Assembly (NCBI GenBank): GCA_028694115.1
Contig: JAQUUB010000113.1
Location: 1-13,436, forward strand
Length of the DNA: 13,436 nt
Direction of reading: 5' to 3'
Origin: Lachnospiraceae bacterium
Lineage (GTDB): Bacteria > Bacillota_A > Clostridia > Lachnospirales > Lachnospiraceae
Both the position numbers and the translations under genes were made by a program. Shown here in pieces: positions 6,546 to 13,436 of the stretch. The notes below the pieces were generated by a model. It was not told the origin of the DNA. It saw nothing but the letters and a program-made list of their open reading frames with translations, and made no database searches. The stretch's first letter is position 1, and each line of letters begins with the position of its first letter.

Positions 6546-7718
6546 ATGAAGAAGAAATTACTTAGCGCGTTACTTTGCGTGAGTATGGTAGCATCCTTAT
6601 TAGTAGGATGTGGTAGCAATACGAATGAAGCAGTTGACAAGGAAACACAGGACATCGTTGACAAAAGTAATGCAGAGGGTGGTTATGCTCCTGTAGCAGT
6701 GGAGAACATTAAAGTTGGTGTTATTCATATTGGTGATCCAGCAGCAGGTTCAGGATATTCTTACACACATGATCAGGGAATCGTTGCAATGCAGAAGAAT
6801 CTTGGATTAAAAGATGATCAGATTATTAGAAAAAATAATGTTGCTGATGATGATCCAACTGCAATTGAAGCAGCAATGACGGAATGTATTGAAGAAGGTG
6901 CGATTATCATTTTTGCAACCAGCTATGGTTATATGGATACTTGTGAAAAATTAGCAGCGGAATATCCAGATGTTATTTTCTCACATGGTACAGGCTATAA
7001 ATCAAATGGTGCAAACTTTAATAATTACTTTGGTAGAATTTATCAGTCAAGATACTTATCAGGTATTGCAGCTGGTTTAAAAACAGAAACAAATAAACTT
7101 GGATATGTAGCAGCATTCGGAAAAACTCTCTCTGAAACAGCTGGTGGTATTAATGCGTTTGCTATGGGAGCTTATTCTGTAAATCCTGATTGTGAAGTAT
7201 ACGTAAAGGTTACAAACAGCTGGTATGATCCAGAAGGTGAAACTCAGGCAGCACAGGCATTAATCGCTGATGGTTGTGATGTGATTGCTCAGCATTGTGA
7301 TACTCCTAATCCACAGCTTGCAGCAGAAGAAGCTGGAGTATTTGGTGTTGGATATAACTCTGATATGAGTAAAGATGCTCCTGGTGCAGTACTTTGTTCT
7401 ACTATGTGGGACTGGGGTGCATATTATACATGGGCAGTTCAGCAGTTGATTGATGGAACATGGACTGGTGCGAACTACTATGGTGGTATGCAGGAAGGTC
7501 TTGTAACACTTTCTGATTTATCTGATTTAAATAACCCAGAAGCAGCAGCTAAGATCGAAGAAGTAAAAGCTAAAATCATGGATGGAAGCTTTAATGTATT
7601 TGATGGTGTTATTGAAACAAATGAAGGAACAACAGTTGGTGTAGAAGGCGGCACATTAGATGATGCAACGATTCAGGGTGGTATTAACTGGTACTTCAAA
7701 AACGTAACAGAGAAATAA
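6546..7718 (+). CDS. BMP/PnrA-family substrate-binding lipoprotein of an ABC importer
   Basis: This 390-aa protein is the extracellular receptor of the importer encoded downstream. It has a lipoprotein signal peptide: MKKK, a hydrophobic core and the lipobox LVGC with C22 as lipidation site. The mature part is a type I periplasmic-binding fold; GVIHIGDPAAGSGYSYTHDQG (58-78) matches the ligand-binding entry motif of the BMP family (GxxxxDGGWxxxHxxG type). Family members studied elsewhere (PnrA, Lactococcus BmpA, Bacillus NupN) bind nucleosides, so a nucleoside or purine/pyrimidine base is the best guess. AAGGAGG (6533-6539) lies 6 nt before the ATG. It is the first gene of the operon, followed by a G-rich hairpin that may raise its output above the transporter's. 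Confidence 0.92.
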   Translation: MKKKLLSALLCVSMVASLLVGCGSNTNEAVDKETQDIVDKSNAEGGYAPVAVENIKVGVIHIGDPAAGSGYSYTHDQGIVAMQKNLGLKDDQIIRKNNVADDDPTAIEAAMTECIEEGAIIIFATSYGYMDTCEKLAAEYPDVIFSHGTGYKSNGANFNNYFGRIYQSRYLSGIAAGLKTETNKLGYVAAFGKTLSETAGGINAFAMGAYSVNPDCEVYVKVTNSWYDPEGETQAAQALIADGCDVIAQHCDTPNPQLAAEEAGVFGVGYNSDMSKDAPGAVLCSTMWDWGAYYTWAVQQLIDGTWTGANYYGGMQEGLVTLSDLSDLNNPEAAAKIEEVKAKIMDGSFNVFDGVIETNEGTTVGVEGGTLDDATIQGGINWYFKNVTEK

Positions 7719-7739
7719 ATAATCATTTAAAACTAATGG

Positions 7740-7766
7740 GGGGGTAAGGTTTTTACTTACCCCCTA
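7740..7766 (+). terminator. G-rich hairpin between lipoprotein and ATPase genes, likely partial terminator
   Basis: A perfect 9-bp stem (GGGGGTAAG at 7740-7748 with CTTACCCCC at 7756-7764) closes a 7-nt T-rich loop. The T tract after it is poor (TATTTA). It would slow polymerase and protect the upstream mRNA end rather than stop all reading, since the downstream genes lack an obvious separate promoter. Confidence 0.65.
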
Positions 7767-7805
7767 TTTAGACGAAAGAATGGAAAATGATATGAGGACA
7801 TGTTT

Positions 7806-9326
7806 ATGAATCAGGGAAAATATGCAATTGAGTGTAATGGTATTACGAAAACTTTTGGCAGTGTAGTTGCTAATGATCATATTAATTTAAAAGTGAAAAA
7901 AGGAGAAATTCTTGCTTTACTTGGTGAGAATGGATCAGGAAAAACTACATTAATGAATATGCTTTCAGGAATTTATCATCCGGATGAGGGCTCCATCTAT
8001 ATTAACGGTGAAGAAGTATCTATCAATTCGCCAACCGATGCTGCTATGCTTGGAATTGGAATGATTCATCAGCATTTCAAACTAATTGAAGTTCATAATG
8101 CAATGGATAATATTGTACTTGGTGTGAAGGAAAAAAGAATGAAACCAAGACAATTAAAAGAGAAAATTGGGTCAATCAGCCAAAAATTCGGACTTGAAGT
8201 GGATCCAGAAAAGAAAATTTATAATATGTCTGTTAGTGAAAAACAGACAGTTGAAATCATGAAGGTTTTATACCGTGGGGCAGATATTCTAATATTAGAT
8301 GAGCCTACAGCGGTTTTGACACCTCAGGAAACAGAACGCTTATTTGCGATTTTAAGGAAAATGAAAGAGCAAGGTAGTGCTATTATCATCATTACCCATA
8401 AGCTAAATGAAGTATTAGAAATCAGTGATCGTGTAACGATATTACGAAAAGGGAAAAGTATAGAAACGGTTTTGACAAAAGAAACCGATGAGAAGAAATT
8501 AACAGAATTAATGGTTGGAAGACCAGTTAGCCTTTCAATTGAAAGACCAGAATGTAAGGGTGCAAAGAAATTACTTGAAGTATTCCATTTGACGGTTGAT
8601 AGAGAAGACGGCACCAGAGCATTAGATGATGTTAGTTTTGACATGAAATCAGGTGAAATTTTAGGAGTCGCGGGAGTTGCAGGCAGTGGACAAAAAGAGC
8701 TGTGTGAAACAATGGCTGGGCTTATGAAAATTTCAGGGGGAGCAATTCTTTATAAAAAAGAAAATATTATTGGAAAATCGCCTTCTGAAATCATTGATTT
8801 AGGAATTAGTATGAGCTTTGTTCCAGAGGATAGACTTGGGATGGGATTGGTTGCCTCGATGGGCATGACGGATAACATGCTTTTAAAGAGCTATCATATT
8901 GGGAAAAGCCCATTTGTAGATAGAAAACCGGCAAAAGAGTTGGCAGATCGTTTAGTAAAAAAATTAGAAATCGCTACACCAGGAACGGAGACACCAGTTC
9001 GTTTGTTATCAGGCGGTAATGTACAAAAAGTACTATTAGGAAGAGAAATTGAATCGAATCCAAATGTGTTAATTACGGCATATCCTGTTCGTGGGCTTGA
9101 TATTAATTCTTCTTATACGATTTATGATTTATTAAATGAACAAAAAAAGAAGAATGTTGCAGTTATTTTTATTGGAGAAGATCTTGATGTCCTACTTGAG
9201 CTTTCTGACCGAATTATGGTGTTGTGTCATGGAGAAGTGACTGGTCTAGTCAATGCGAAGAATACAACAAAGGAAGAAATAGGACTAATGATGACTGGGA
9301 AAAAGGAGGAAACGGATCATGAGTAA
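7806..9326 (+). CDS. nucleoside-type ABC transporter ATPase (two fused nucleotide-binding domains)
   Basis: This 506-aa protein has two fused ABC domains of the RbsA/NupO class. Domain 1 (~6-240) is intact: Walker A GENGSGKT (40-47), Q-loop Q89, signature MSVSEKQ (141-147), Walker B ILILDEP (161-167), switch H198. Domain 2 (~256-500) is degenerate: GVAGSGQKEL for Walker A (290-299 region), canonical signature LSGGNVQK (401-408), VLITAYPVRGLD for Walker B, E458 in place of the switch His. This asymmetry is normal for the family; one site should hydrolyse ATP. ATG 7806 was preferred over ATG 7800 because GAGG (7794-7797) is only 2 nt from 7800 and 8 nt from 7806. It overlaps the first permease gene by 8 nt. 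Confidence 0.95.
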   Translation: MNQGKYAIECNGITKTFGSVVANDHINLKVKKGEILALLGENGSGKTTLMNMLSGIYHPDEGSIYINGEEVSINSPTDAAMLGIGMIHQHFKLIEVHNAMDNIVLGVKEKRMKPRQLKEKIGSISQKFGLEVDPEKKIYNMSVSEKQTVEIMKVLYRGADILILDEPTAVLTPQETERLFAILRKMKEQGSAIIIITHKLNEVLEISDRVTILRKGKSIETVLTKETDEKKLTELMVGRPVSLSIERPECKGAKKLLEVFHLTVDREDGTRALDDVSFDMKSGEILGVAGVAGSGQKELCETMAGLMKISGGAILYKKENIIGKSPSEIIDLGISMSFVPEDRLGMGLVASMGMTDNMLLKSYHIGKSPFVDRKPAKELADRLVKKLEIATPGTETPVRLLSGGNVQKVLLGREIESNPNVLITAYPVRGLDINSSYTIYDLLNEQKKKNVAVIFIGEDLDVLLELSDRIMVLCHGEVTGLVNAKNTTKEEIGLMMTGKKEETDHE

Positions 9327-10413
9327 TATTATGGGACATAAAGAGCCAATGATTCGTACGGTTAAGAGAGCAGAAATGTCTCAGAGACAAACGCTTAGCT
9401 TACGTTTCGGAGCATTACTTTTAGCATTAGTTGCAGGCGGAATTTTTATATTATGTCTGGGACAAAATCCTTTTGCCATTTATGCAACAATCATTTCCGG
9501 TTCTTTTCGTAGTGCAATGGCTATTCAGGCAGTTGTTAAAATCATGGTTCCATTGTTAATTGCTTCATTGTCGGTTACGCTTGCTTTTAAAATGCAGTTT
9601 TGGAATATTGGTGCAGAGGGTCAGATTATAATGGGTGCTATTTTTGCATCTTATTTTGCATTATTTCACTATACTTGGCCCAAGCCGGTACTACTAATTG
9701 TTATGATTGTTGCCGGTATTATAGGTGGTGGTTTATGGGGACTCATTCCGGCTATCTTTAAGTGCAAATTTGGAACGAATGAAACACTATTTACCTTAAT
9801 GCTTAATTATATCGCATTCTATTTTATTAACTTCTTTCGTGATGGTCCATGGAGAGATCCAGCAAATCCGGGTTTTGCAAAGATTGCAACATTTAATGCA
9901 AATGTTGCATTGCCAAAGGTTTTAGGAGTTCATATCGGATGGATTTTTGGTTTGATTCTAATGATTTTTGTATTGATCTATTTGAAATATTCGAAACATG
10001 GTTTTGAAATCAGTGTAATTGGTGAGAGTCAGGCAACTGCCAATTATTGTGGTATGAACGTGAAGAAGGTTATTCTTCGTACGATGTTTATTAGTGGTGG
10101 TATTGCTGGTATTGCTGGAATGACACAGGCATGCGGGTCGGACGGAACGCTAGCAGCAGGTGTTGCAGGCGGTGTTGGATTTACTGCTATCATTGTTGCA
10201 TGGCTTGGCAATTTGAATCCTATTTCTATTTTTATTATCTCTGCTTTGTTCAGTATTTTGGAAAAGGGAAGCAGTGTAGTGCAATCAAACTTTGGTTTAT
10301 CTACAGACTGTGCAGATGTTCTACAGGGCATTATCCTGTTTTTTGTATTGGGATGTGAATTTTTCATTCGTTACAAGTTTGTATCCAGAGGAAAGGAGGG
10401 AGCAAAATCATGA
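9319..10413 (+). CDS. ABC transporter permease 1 (NupP-like)
   Basis: This 364-aa integral membrane protein of the BPD_transp_2 family (branched-chain amino acid/ribose/nucleoside permeases) should form half of the channel. About nine to ten hydrophobic segments are visible from residue ~29 on. The conserved FWNIGAEGQ (94-102) and the cytoplasmic ATPase-contact loop GFEISVIGESQATANYCGMNV (228-248) are typical. The ~28-residue charged N-terminus precedes the first span. AAGGAGG (9303-9309) lies 9 nt before ATG 9319, inside the end of the ATPase gene; an ATG at 9331 is a less well-placed alternative. It overlaps the next gene by 4 nt (ATGA). Confidence 0.94.
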   Translation: MSNIMGHKEPMIRTVKRAEMSQRQTLSLRFGALLLALVAGGIFILCLGQNPFAIYATIISGSFRSAMAIQAVVKIMVPLLIASLSVTLAFKMQFWNIGAEGQIIMGAIFASYFALFHYTWPKPVLLIVMIVAGIIGGGLWGLIPAIFKCKFGTNETLFTLMLNYIAFYFINFFRDGPWRDPANPGFAKIATFNANVALPKVLGVHIGWIFGLILMIFVLIYLKYSKHGFEISVIGESQATANYCGMNVKKVILRTMFISGGIAGIAGMTQACGSDGTLAAGVAGGVGFTAIIVAWLGNLNPISIFIISALFSILEKGSSVVQSNFGLSTDCADVLQGIILFFVLGCEFFIRYKFVSRGKEGAKS

Positions 10414-11366
10414 GCCTTTTAGTTAAATTTATTGTAGCGGCAATCCTTGCTGGAACCCCACTTTTATTTGGTACTCTCGGTGAAATTTTAAATGAAAAAT
10501 CTGGTCATTTAAATCTAGGTGTAGAAGGTATGATGTCCATGGGTGCAACCGCTGGATTTATAGTGGGATACCAAACAGATAACTTTTTACTTGCATTAAT
10601 TGCTGCTTTTCTGGCTGGAGCTTTTGGAGCGTTCATTTATGCGGTATTAACGGTTACATTTATGGCAAATCAGAATGTTACAGGTTTGACATTGACGATA
10701 TTCGGAATTGGGCTTGGAAATTTCATAGGTTTTTATTTTATTGAAAAATCGGCAGATGGAACTTTGAAATTACCCGAAGCAATTACAATGCAGATGAGAA
10801 GTATTCATATTCCGTTTCTAAGTGATCTAAAAGTGGTTGGAGAATTGGTGTTTTCTTACAATCCATTTGTTTATATTGGAATCATAATTGCAATATTATT
10901 AGGTATCTATCTACACCATACAAATATTGGGTTAAATGTCAGAGCAATTGGTGAAAACCCTGCCGCAGCAGATGCGGCTGGTATTCAGGTAACAAAATAT
11001 AAATACATCAATATAATAGTGGGTGGTGGTATTTGTGGAATCGGTGGTGCATATACCAGCATGATTACAAATGGTGGAGTGTGGATTGCAGACTGTGTGG
11101 GTGGTCTTGGATGGATTGCTGTAGCACTTGTTATCTTTGCAACATGGAAACCTATTAATGCTATTTTTGGATCATTTATTTTTGGTGCATTACGTATTTT
11201 GAAATTCTATGTAAATAAAGAATTTATTCCAATTCCAGATGCATTTTATGATATGCTTCCATTTGTAATAACTGCTTTAGTATTAATATTGGCATCAGCC
11301 CGAAAATCAAGAGAAAATTCACAGCCGGCCAGCTGTGGAGTTAATTATTTTAGAGAAGAGCGTTAA
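10410..11366 (+). CDS. ABC transporter permease 2 (NupQ-like)
   Basis: This 318-aa membrane protein is the second half of the channel, shorter than permease 1 as in Bacillus NupP/NupQ. The family motif GEILNEKSGHLNLGVEGMM (24-42) and the ATPase-contact loop GLNVRAIGENPAAADAAGI (174-192) are clear, with about eight hydrophobic segments. AAGGAGGG (10393-10400) lies 9 nt before the ATG; the ATGA overlap with permease 1 indicates translational coupling. The last ~20 residues are polar. Gene order lipoprotein-ATPase-permease-permease matches known nucleoside importers, but the exact substrate cannot be read from sequence. Confidence 0.94.
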   Translation: MSLLVKFIVAAILAGTPLLFGTLGEILNEKSGHLNLGVEGMMSMGATAGFIVGYQTDNFLLALIAAFLAGAFGAFIYAVLTVTFMANQNVTGLTLTIFGIGLGNFIGFYFIEKSADGTLKLPEAITMQMRSIHIPFLSDLKVVGELVFSYNPFVYIGIIIAILLGIYLHHTNIGLNVRAIGENPAAADAAGIQVTKYKYINIIVGGGICGIGGAYTSMITNGGVWIADCVGGLGWIAVALVIFATWKPINAIFGSFIFGALRILKFYVNKEFIPIPDAFYDMLPFVITALVLILASARKSRENSQPASCGVNYFREER

Positions 11367-11405
11367 AAAGGTTCTGAGTTGAGAAATCAATTCAGAACCT
11401 TTTTT
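11365..11405 (+). terminator. strong rho-independent terminator of the ABC operon
   Basis: An 18-bp stem (11365-11382 with 11387-11404, one G-T pair) is closed by a GAAA tetraloop and ends in TTTTTT (11400-11405). The stem begins inside the permease stop codon. The next promoter starts 2 nt after the T tract. Confidence 0.95.
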
Positions 11406-11406
11406 C

Positions 11407-11435
11407 TTGACATGTGACAAAATTTGCATTATAGT
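11407..11435 (+). promoter_or_regulatory. near-consensus promoter of the TrmB-lysA unit
   Basis: A perfect TTGACA (11407-11412), a 17-bp spacer and TATAGT (11430-11435) make this the strongest promoter in the window. The predicted start is near 11442, leaving a leader of only about 20 nt before the GTG at 11461. Confidence 0.85.
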
Positions 11436-11455
11436 GTTCCTATAAAGAACTACTA
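11432..11455. promoter_or_regulatory. imperfect inverted repeat over the transcription start, candidate operator
   Basis: The arms TAGTGTTC (11432-11439) and GAACTACTA (11447-11455) are mirror images except for one extra base, with a 7-nt centre. The repeat starts in the -10 and covers the predicted start, a position where a bound protein would block RNA polymerase. The obvious candidate binder is the TrmB-type regulator encoded just downstream. No experimental motif for this protein is known to me. Confidence 0.45.
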
Positions 11456-11460
11456 AGGCG

Positions 11461-12180
11461 GTGGTAAAAATCGATAATCACATATTTATAGAAAAATTAA
11501 TATCATTTGGTTTATCCAGACAGGAAGCTACGATTTATATGAGCCTTTTAATAAAAGGTGAATTAACAGGATATGAAGCAGCAAAGTCAACTGGTATTTC
11601 TAGATCGAATGTATATAGTGCACTGGCAGGATTAACAGAGAAAGGTGCAGCTTATGTGATGGAGGGCACAGCTACAAAATATATTCCAGTAGCGGTAGAA
11701 GAATTTTGTAAAAATAAAATAAATTCCATGATGGAGGAACAGCAATTCTTAGTTGATAATGTTCCCATTCCAGAGGAACAGATGGAAGGATATATTACAA
11801 TCGAGGGTGATCGAAATATTCTAAATAAAATGCGAAATATGATGACATCGGCAGAACAAAGAATTTATCTTTCCATGAGTTACCAGAATTTATTATCTTT
11901 TGAAGAAGAGATTAAGGAATGTGTGAGCCGCAATATTAAGGTAGTGGTAATTACAGATCAAGAAGCCATATATCAGGGTGTTACCTTATTTATTACAGAA
12001 AATAAAGGAAATCAAGTACGTTTAATAGCAGATTCCTCAAAGGTATTAACCGGTGATTATGGAAAAGGTCAATTCGATACTTGTCTTTATTCAGGTCAGA
12101 AGGATTTTGTGAATTTATTAAAAGATGCACTAAGGAATGAAATAAAATTAATAGAAATTTTGAAAGGGAAGGAACTATAA
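11461..12180 (+). CDS. TrmB-family transcriptional regulator
   Basis: This 239-aa protein starts with a TrmB winged helix (residues ~8-75): LISFGLSRQEATIYMSLL, then recognition region GYEAAKSTGISRSNVYSALAGL and wing GAAYVMEGTATKYIPV. Residues ~108-236 resemble the phospholipase-D-like domain of TrmB regulators, without a catalytic HKD motif. It is shorter than archaeal sugar-sensing TrmB proteins (often over 300 aa), so a sugar ligand should not be assumed. The start is GTG 11461; upstream in-frame reading hits a stop at 11443, and the AAGG site (11455-11458) is unusually close, predicting weak initiation. Its stop shares a base with the lysA-like ATG (TAATG), so that gene is the likely target. 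Confidence 0.87.
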   Translation: MVKIDNHIFIEKLISFGLSRQEATIYMSLLIKGELTGYEAAKSTGISRSNVYSALAGLTEKGAAYVMEGTATKYIPVAVEEFCKNKINSMMEEQQFLVDNVPIPEEQMEGYITIEGDRNILNKMRNMMTSAEQRIYLSMSYQNLLSFEEEIKECVSRNIKVVVITDQEAIYQGVTLFITENKGNQVRLIADSSKVLTGDYGKGQFDTCLYSGQKDFVNLLKDALRNEIKLIEILKGKEL

Positions 12181-13436
12181 TGGAAAAGAAAACTTTTGTA
12201 ACGAAAGAACAAGTAGAGGAAATGGTAAAACAATATCCAACACCATTTCATTTATATGATGAAAAAGGAATAAGAGAGAATGCAAAAGCACTGAAAGAGG
12301 CATTTTCATGGAATAAAGGATATAAAGAATTTTTTGCAGTGAAAGCAACTCCTAATCCATTTTTAATTAATATTTTGAGAGAATATGGCTGTGGCTGTGA
12401 TTGTTCTTCTATGACTGAATTGATGATGTCAAAAGCAATCGGTGCTAAGGGCGAGGATATTATGTTTTCATCAAATGATACACCAGCAGAAGAATTTGTA
12501 TATGCAGATAAAATAGGTGCCATCATCAATCTAGATGACTTTACCCATATTGATTTTTTAGAGAAAACAATTGGAAAAATACCGGAGACGATCAGCTGTC
12601 GCTATAACCCAGGTGGATTATTTAAAATTAGTAATAGTATCATGGACAACCCAGGTGACGCAAAATATGGTTTTACAACAGAGCAGCTTTTTGAAGGCTT
12701 CAAAATTCTGAAAGAAAAAGGAGCTAAGAATTTTGGATTACATGCATTTTTAGCAAGTAATACCGTAACAAATGATTATTATCCAACCTTGGCAAAAACA
12801 ATGTTTGAGGTAGCCGTAAAATTAAAAAAAGAAACGGGTGCAAATATTACCTTTATTAATCTTTCAGGTGGAATTGGTATCCCTTACAGACCAGAGCAGG
12901 AGCCAAATGATATTAGAGCCATAGGAGAAGGAGTCCGTAAAGTATTTGAAGAGGTTTTAGTTCCAGCGGGAATGGAAGAAGTGGCAATTTATACAGAGCT
13001 TGGTCGCTTTATGATGGGACCTTTCGGATGTTTAGTTACCAAAGCAATCCATGAAAAGCATACACATAAGGAATATATCGGTGTCGATGCATGTGCGGTA
13101 AACTTAATGCGTCCTGCAATGTATGGTGCTTATCATCATATTACCGTATTAGGAAAAGAAGATAAAGTTTGTGATCATAAATATGATGTAGTAGGTTCCC
13201 TTTGTGAGAATAATGATAAATTTGCAATTGATCGTATGTTACCTGAAATTGATAAGGGAGATTATTTAGTTCTTCATGATACAGGTGCTCATGGATTTGC
13301 TATGGGATATAGTTACAATGGTAAATTAAAATCAGCGGAAATCTTACTAAAAGAAGATGGTAGTACGCAGCTCATCCGTCGTGCAGAAACACCAAAGGAT
13401 TACTTTGCAACATTTGACTGTTTTGATTTGTTTCAG
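12180..13436 (+). CDS. lysA: LysA-like diaminopimelate decarboxylase, PLP fold type III (3' end cut by the window)
   Basis: 419 codons are present and the frame is open at the right edge; by family length the end should be near. LysA decarboxylates meso-diaminopimelate to lysine using PLP. Residues ~22-280 form the alanine-racemase-type barrel with the PLP lysine K55 in FFAVKATPNP; the C-terminal part has GSLCENND (339-346, catalytic C342) and the GAHGFAMGYSYNG region. Several motifs are divergent: HAFLASNT (188-195) for the usual HIGSQ, SGGIGIPY for GGGLGIPY, ELGR (273-276) for EPGR, and His371 where Tyr is common. So the class is secure, the exact substrate less so. AAGGGAAGGA (12164-12173) lies in the regulator tail, and the genes overlap by one base. 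Confidence 0.85.
   Translation, partial: MEKKTFVTKEQVEEMVKQYPTPFHLYDEKGIRENAKALKEAFSWNKGYKEFFAVKATPNPFLINILREYGCGCDCSSMTELMMSKAIGAKGEDIMFSSNDTPAEEFVYADKIGAIINLDDFTHIDFLEKTIGKIPETISCRYNPGGLFKISNSIMDNPGDAKYGFTTEQLFEGFKILKEKGAKNFGLHAFLASNTVTNDYYPTLAKTMFEVAVKLKKETGANITFINLSGGIGIPYRPEQEPNDIRAIGEGVRKVFEEVLVPAGMEEVAIYTELGRFMMGPFGCLVTKAIHEKHTHKEYIGVDACAVNLMRPAMYGAYHHITVLGKEDKVCDHKYDVVGSLCENNDKFAIDRMLPEIDKGDYLVLHDTGAHGFAMGYSYNGKLKSAEILLKEDGSTQLIRRAETPKDYFATFDCFDLFQ

Noticed and set aside
8324..8644. Minus-strand open frame inside the ABC ATPase gene
   Set aside because: Shadow of the plus-strand domain 1 to domain 2 linker; no motif or start signal.
10044..10367. Minus-strand open frame inside permease 1 (and a plus-strand one at 10131-10358)
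   Set aside because: Both are alternative frames of a well-supported membrane protein; neither has a convincing ribosome site.
11320..11337. GC-rich hairpin CACAGC/GCTGTG near the end of permease 2
   Set aside because: It lies in coding sequence, has only 6 bp, and a much stronger terminator follows at 11365-11405.
12248..12529. Minus-strand open frame inside the lysA-like gene
   Set aside because: The plus frame from 12180 encodes a clear PLP decarboxylase across the whole stretch.

Overview
The window looks like chromosome from a low-GC, probably motile clostridium, most likely a Lachnospiraceae member (inference). Support: AT-rich DNA with strong AAGGAGG-type ribosome binding sites and sigma-A-like promoters, a 23S rRNA 3' end of Clostridia type, a CheV chemotaxis coupling protein, a small protein resembling the clostridial DUF6465 family, and a LysA-like decarboxylase of an unusual sequence class. 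No species can be named from the sequence alone. I see no transposase, integrase, CRISPR array or phage gene; it reads as ordinary chromosomal backbone with a few odd genes.

Layout. 1-159: the last ~50 nt of a 23S rRNA, a hairpin-rich trailer and a rho-independent terminator, with no 5S rRNA between them. 265-1164: cheV. 1217-1414 (minus): a 65-aa DUF6465-like protein, convergent with cheV across a shared hairpin. 1619-2443: a divergent Sir2-fold protein that appears to lack the catalytic histidine. 2509-4302: a large single-pass membrane protein with an acidic cytoplasmic tail carrying repeated short LL motifs, lysine-rich tracts and a TPR-like outer domain. 4331-5704: hisH and hisF, encoding both subunits of imidazole glycerol phosphate synthase, ended by a strong terminator. 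5815-6492: ung (uracil-DNA glycosylase). 6546-11366: a four-gene ABC uptake system of the BMP/PnrA-Nup nucleoside type (lipoprotein, double ATPase, two permeases), ended by a strong terminator. 11461-13436: a TrmB-type regulator translationally coupled to a lysA-like PLP decarboxylase that runs off the right edge.

How the parts work together. The BMP lipoprotein should capture a nucleoside or related purine/pyrimidine compound outside the membrane and pass it to the two permeases powered by the RbsA-type ATPase. A promoter inside the ung tail probably drives the set, and a G-rich hairpin after the lipoprotein gene may make more lipoprotein than transporter. HisH makes ammonia from glutamine and HisF uses it to form IGP and AICAR; the other his genes are not here. 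The TrmB-lysA pair has a near-consensus promoter with an inverted repeat over the predicted transcription start, suggesting self-regulation. The Sir2-like protein and the large membrane protein are the least understood genes here. No gene-free stretch exceeds 300 bases.
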